Shown piece by piece: positions 62,953 to 64,000 of a stretch of 64,000 nucleotides of DNA. The translations under genes were made by a program, and so were the position numbers. The stretch is taken from positions 301,321-365,320 of the forward strand of contig NZ_OGVE01000001.1 in NCBI RefSeq assembly GCF_900258485.1, written 5' to 3'. The DNA is from Helcococcus massiliensis (GTDB lineage Bacteria; Bacillota; Clostridia; Tissierellales; Peptoniphilaceae). The notes under the pieces were generated by a model, which did no database searches, was not told the DNA's origin, and worked only from the letters and a program-made list of their open reading frames with translations. The stretch's first letter is position 1. Each line of letters begins with the position of its first letter.

Positions 62953-63750
62953 CTAAGCTGCATTTAATTTTCTATATTCAACTGGACTTAAATATCCAAG
63001 TTTTTCCTTTATTCTATTTTCATTGTAATATTTTATATACTCTTCAATTGTTTTTTTAAGCTCATTAAATGACTTAAATGTTCTACCATAGTAAATTTCT
63101 TGTTTTAATATCCCAAAGAAATTCTCCATAGGAGAATTGTCTAAACAATTTCCTTTTCTTGACATACTCTGTAAAATTCCATTATTTTCTAATTTCTTAG
63201 TATATTTTTTTAATTGGTATGCCCATCCTTGATCTGAATGGAATATTCTTCTAAACTTGCAATCTGAAGTTTTTAAAATTGCTTCTTCAAGAGGTATTGT
63301 TATTGCATCTAATGTAGGTGAACTTGTTATTGAATAGCTAATTATTTCTCCATTAAACATATCTAAGAAAGGATTTAAGTAAAGCTTTTTAACTTGCATA
63401 TTTCCTGATTTATCAGCTTCATAGTATTTGAATTCACTGGTATCTGTAGTAATTTTCTGATGGACTATAGAAGTATTAAATCTTCTTTTTAGCCTGTTTG
63501 GTGCTACTTTACCTACTCTTCCTTTGTATGAGTAGTATTTTCTAGATTTACGTGCAAAATTTGTTACCTGAAGTTTAAGTTTTTGTACCAGTCTTTGAAC
63601 TTTTTTCTTGTTTATTAAAATTCCGAGTCTCTTAAGCATTGCATGTATTCTTCTGTATCCATAGTTTGGATGATTTTTTCTTATTTCTTTGATTTTATTT
63701 TCAAAGTCTAAATCTTTATCTTTCCTATCAAATCTTTTTTGCCAATACAT
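62953..63750 (-). CDS. IS3-family transposase OrfB, catalytic part
   Basis: 265 residues with the HTH-like RRIHAMLKRLGI region and an rve integrase core. The DDE residues are in TTDTSEFKY, FHSDQGWAY and NSPMENFFG. The ATG used is internal: in the same frame, homologous N-terminal sequence (LREKYPLKDLLK) continues upstream but is cut by a TAA at 63775-63777. IS150-like elements normally make an OrfAB fusion by -1 frameshifting; here the block suggests either a different expression layout or an inactive copy. Confidence 0.85.
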   Translation of the reverse strand: MYWQKRFDRKDKDLDFENKIKEIRKNHPNYGYRRIHAMLKRLGILINKKKVQRLVQKLKLQVTNFARKSRKYYSYKGRVGKVAPNRLKRRFNTSIVHQKITTDTSEFKYYEADKSGNMQVKKLYLNPFLDMFNGEIISYSITSSPTLDAITIPLEEAILKTSDCKFRRIFHSDQGWAYQLKKYTKKLENNGILQSMSRKGNCLDNSPMENFFGILKQEIYYGRTFKSFNELKKTIEEYIKYYNENRIKEKLGYLSPVEYRKLNAA

Positions 63751-63777
63751 GTATGTTGATTTTGGAAAAGCAAATTA

Positions 63778-64000
63778 TTTAAGTAAATCTTTTAGTGGAT
63801 ACTTTTCTCTTAATGAGTGAATTATTCGAGCCATTCTCTCATTTTCTGATCTTCCTCGTCCTCTAATTCCATCTTTTTTTAGGAAATCTATCTGCATTTG
63901 TGCCCAGTAAAGCTTATCTTTAAGTTCAGCAATTTCGTCTATCTCTTCCTTGGAATATTCTTTCTTTATTTGTTCTTTTTCTTTATTTTTATCTTTAGCC
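63778..64000 (-). pseudogene. Upstream transposase segment of the IS element (partial)
   Basis: About 74 codons open to the window edge: a charged coiled coil KEQIKKEYSKEEIDEIAELKDKLYWAQMQIDFLKK (leucine-zipper-like OrfA end) followed by RSENERMARIIHSLREKYPLKDLLK, which is the usual start of OrfB. It ends at the TAA just before FAFPKSTYMYW. Both pieces are in one frame, so a single mutation, or programmed readthrough, would join them. Confidence 0.6.

Noticed and set aside
1..64000. CRISPR array, prophage, integrated plasmid or rRNA operon
   Set aside because: No regularly spaced repeats, phage structural genes, integrase, replication origin or rRNA sequence was seen.

Overview
The window is AT-rich, densely coded DNA of a low-GC Gram-positive bacterium. 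Strong AGGAGG-type ribosome binding sites, an anaerobic ribonucleotide reductase, an Rnf complex, a Firmicutes-type PheS and gene content and style point to an anaerobic Peptoniphilaceae-type coccus (Anaerococcus/Peptoniphilus-like). The genus is inference; no rRNA or marker phylogeny was available. Most genes lie on the minus strand, and no gap between genes exceeds 300 bases.

Region by region (window coordinates). 1-8 kb: start of a GlcNAc-6-P deacetylase; a cation:proton antiporter behind a fluoride riboswitch with its own promoter and terminator; a small P-loop kinase, HPr, a GNAT protein and a BofA-like protein; a large membrane protein of unknown function; a diacylglycerol-kinase-type lipid kinase; a DUF1846 protein; methylglyoxal synthase. 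8-16 kb: a two-component system, a LemA/DUF2207 pair, an rRNA methyltransferase, CutC, a Nudix hydrolase and an esterase. 16-27 kb: a second two-component system next to a FtsX-type permease/ATPase/permease ABC module (envelope-stress or peptide-resistance layout), cardiolipin synthase and an asymmetric heterodimeric ABC exporter. 27-39 kb: translationally coupled small genes, then argS-mutS2-zapA-pheT-pheS, a FolT-like ECF transporter S component behind a structured leader I cannot assign to any known class, and a 3-methyladenine glycosylase. 39-48 kb: nrdD-nrdG controlled by a pair of NrdR boxes, and an rnfCDGEA operon with no rnfB and an RnfG carrying three FMN-binding domains. 48-54 kb: lytic transglycosylase, coaE, polA, tRNA-Leu(CAA), exonuclease III and a CDF metal exporter with an HMA-like N-terminus. 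54-61 kb: a surface locus with a 1442-residue thioester/SpaA/T-Q-ester adhesin and two paralogous membrane-anchored G5 proteins. 61-64 kb: a compact UvrD/PcrA-type helicase followed by one end of an IS3-family element whose transposase frame has an in-frame stop.

How the parts fit: the nrd and rnf operons are the anaerobic core (dNTP supply and ferredoxin/NADH-linked ion pumping). The tRNA synthetase/mutS2/zapA operon is housekeeping. The two TCS modules, LemA/DUF2207, cardiolipin synthase, the lipid kinase and the ABC exporters form an envelope-maintenance theme. The 54-61 kb locus makes surface proteins probably used for host attachment. The most novel-looking items are the unassigned leader before the FolT-like gene, the triple-domain RnfG in an rnfB-less operon, and the repeated C-terminal module of the G5 proteins.
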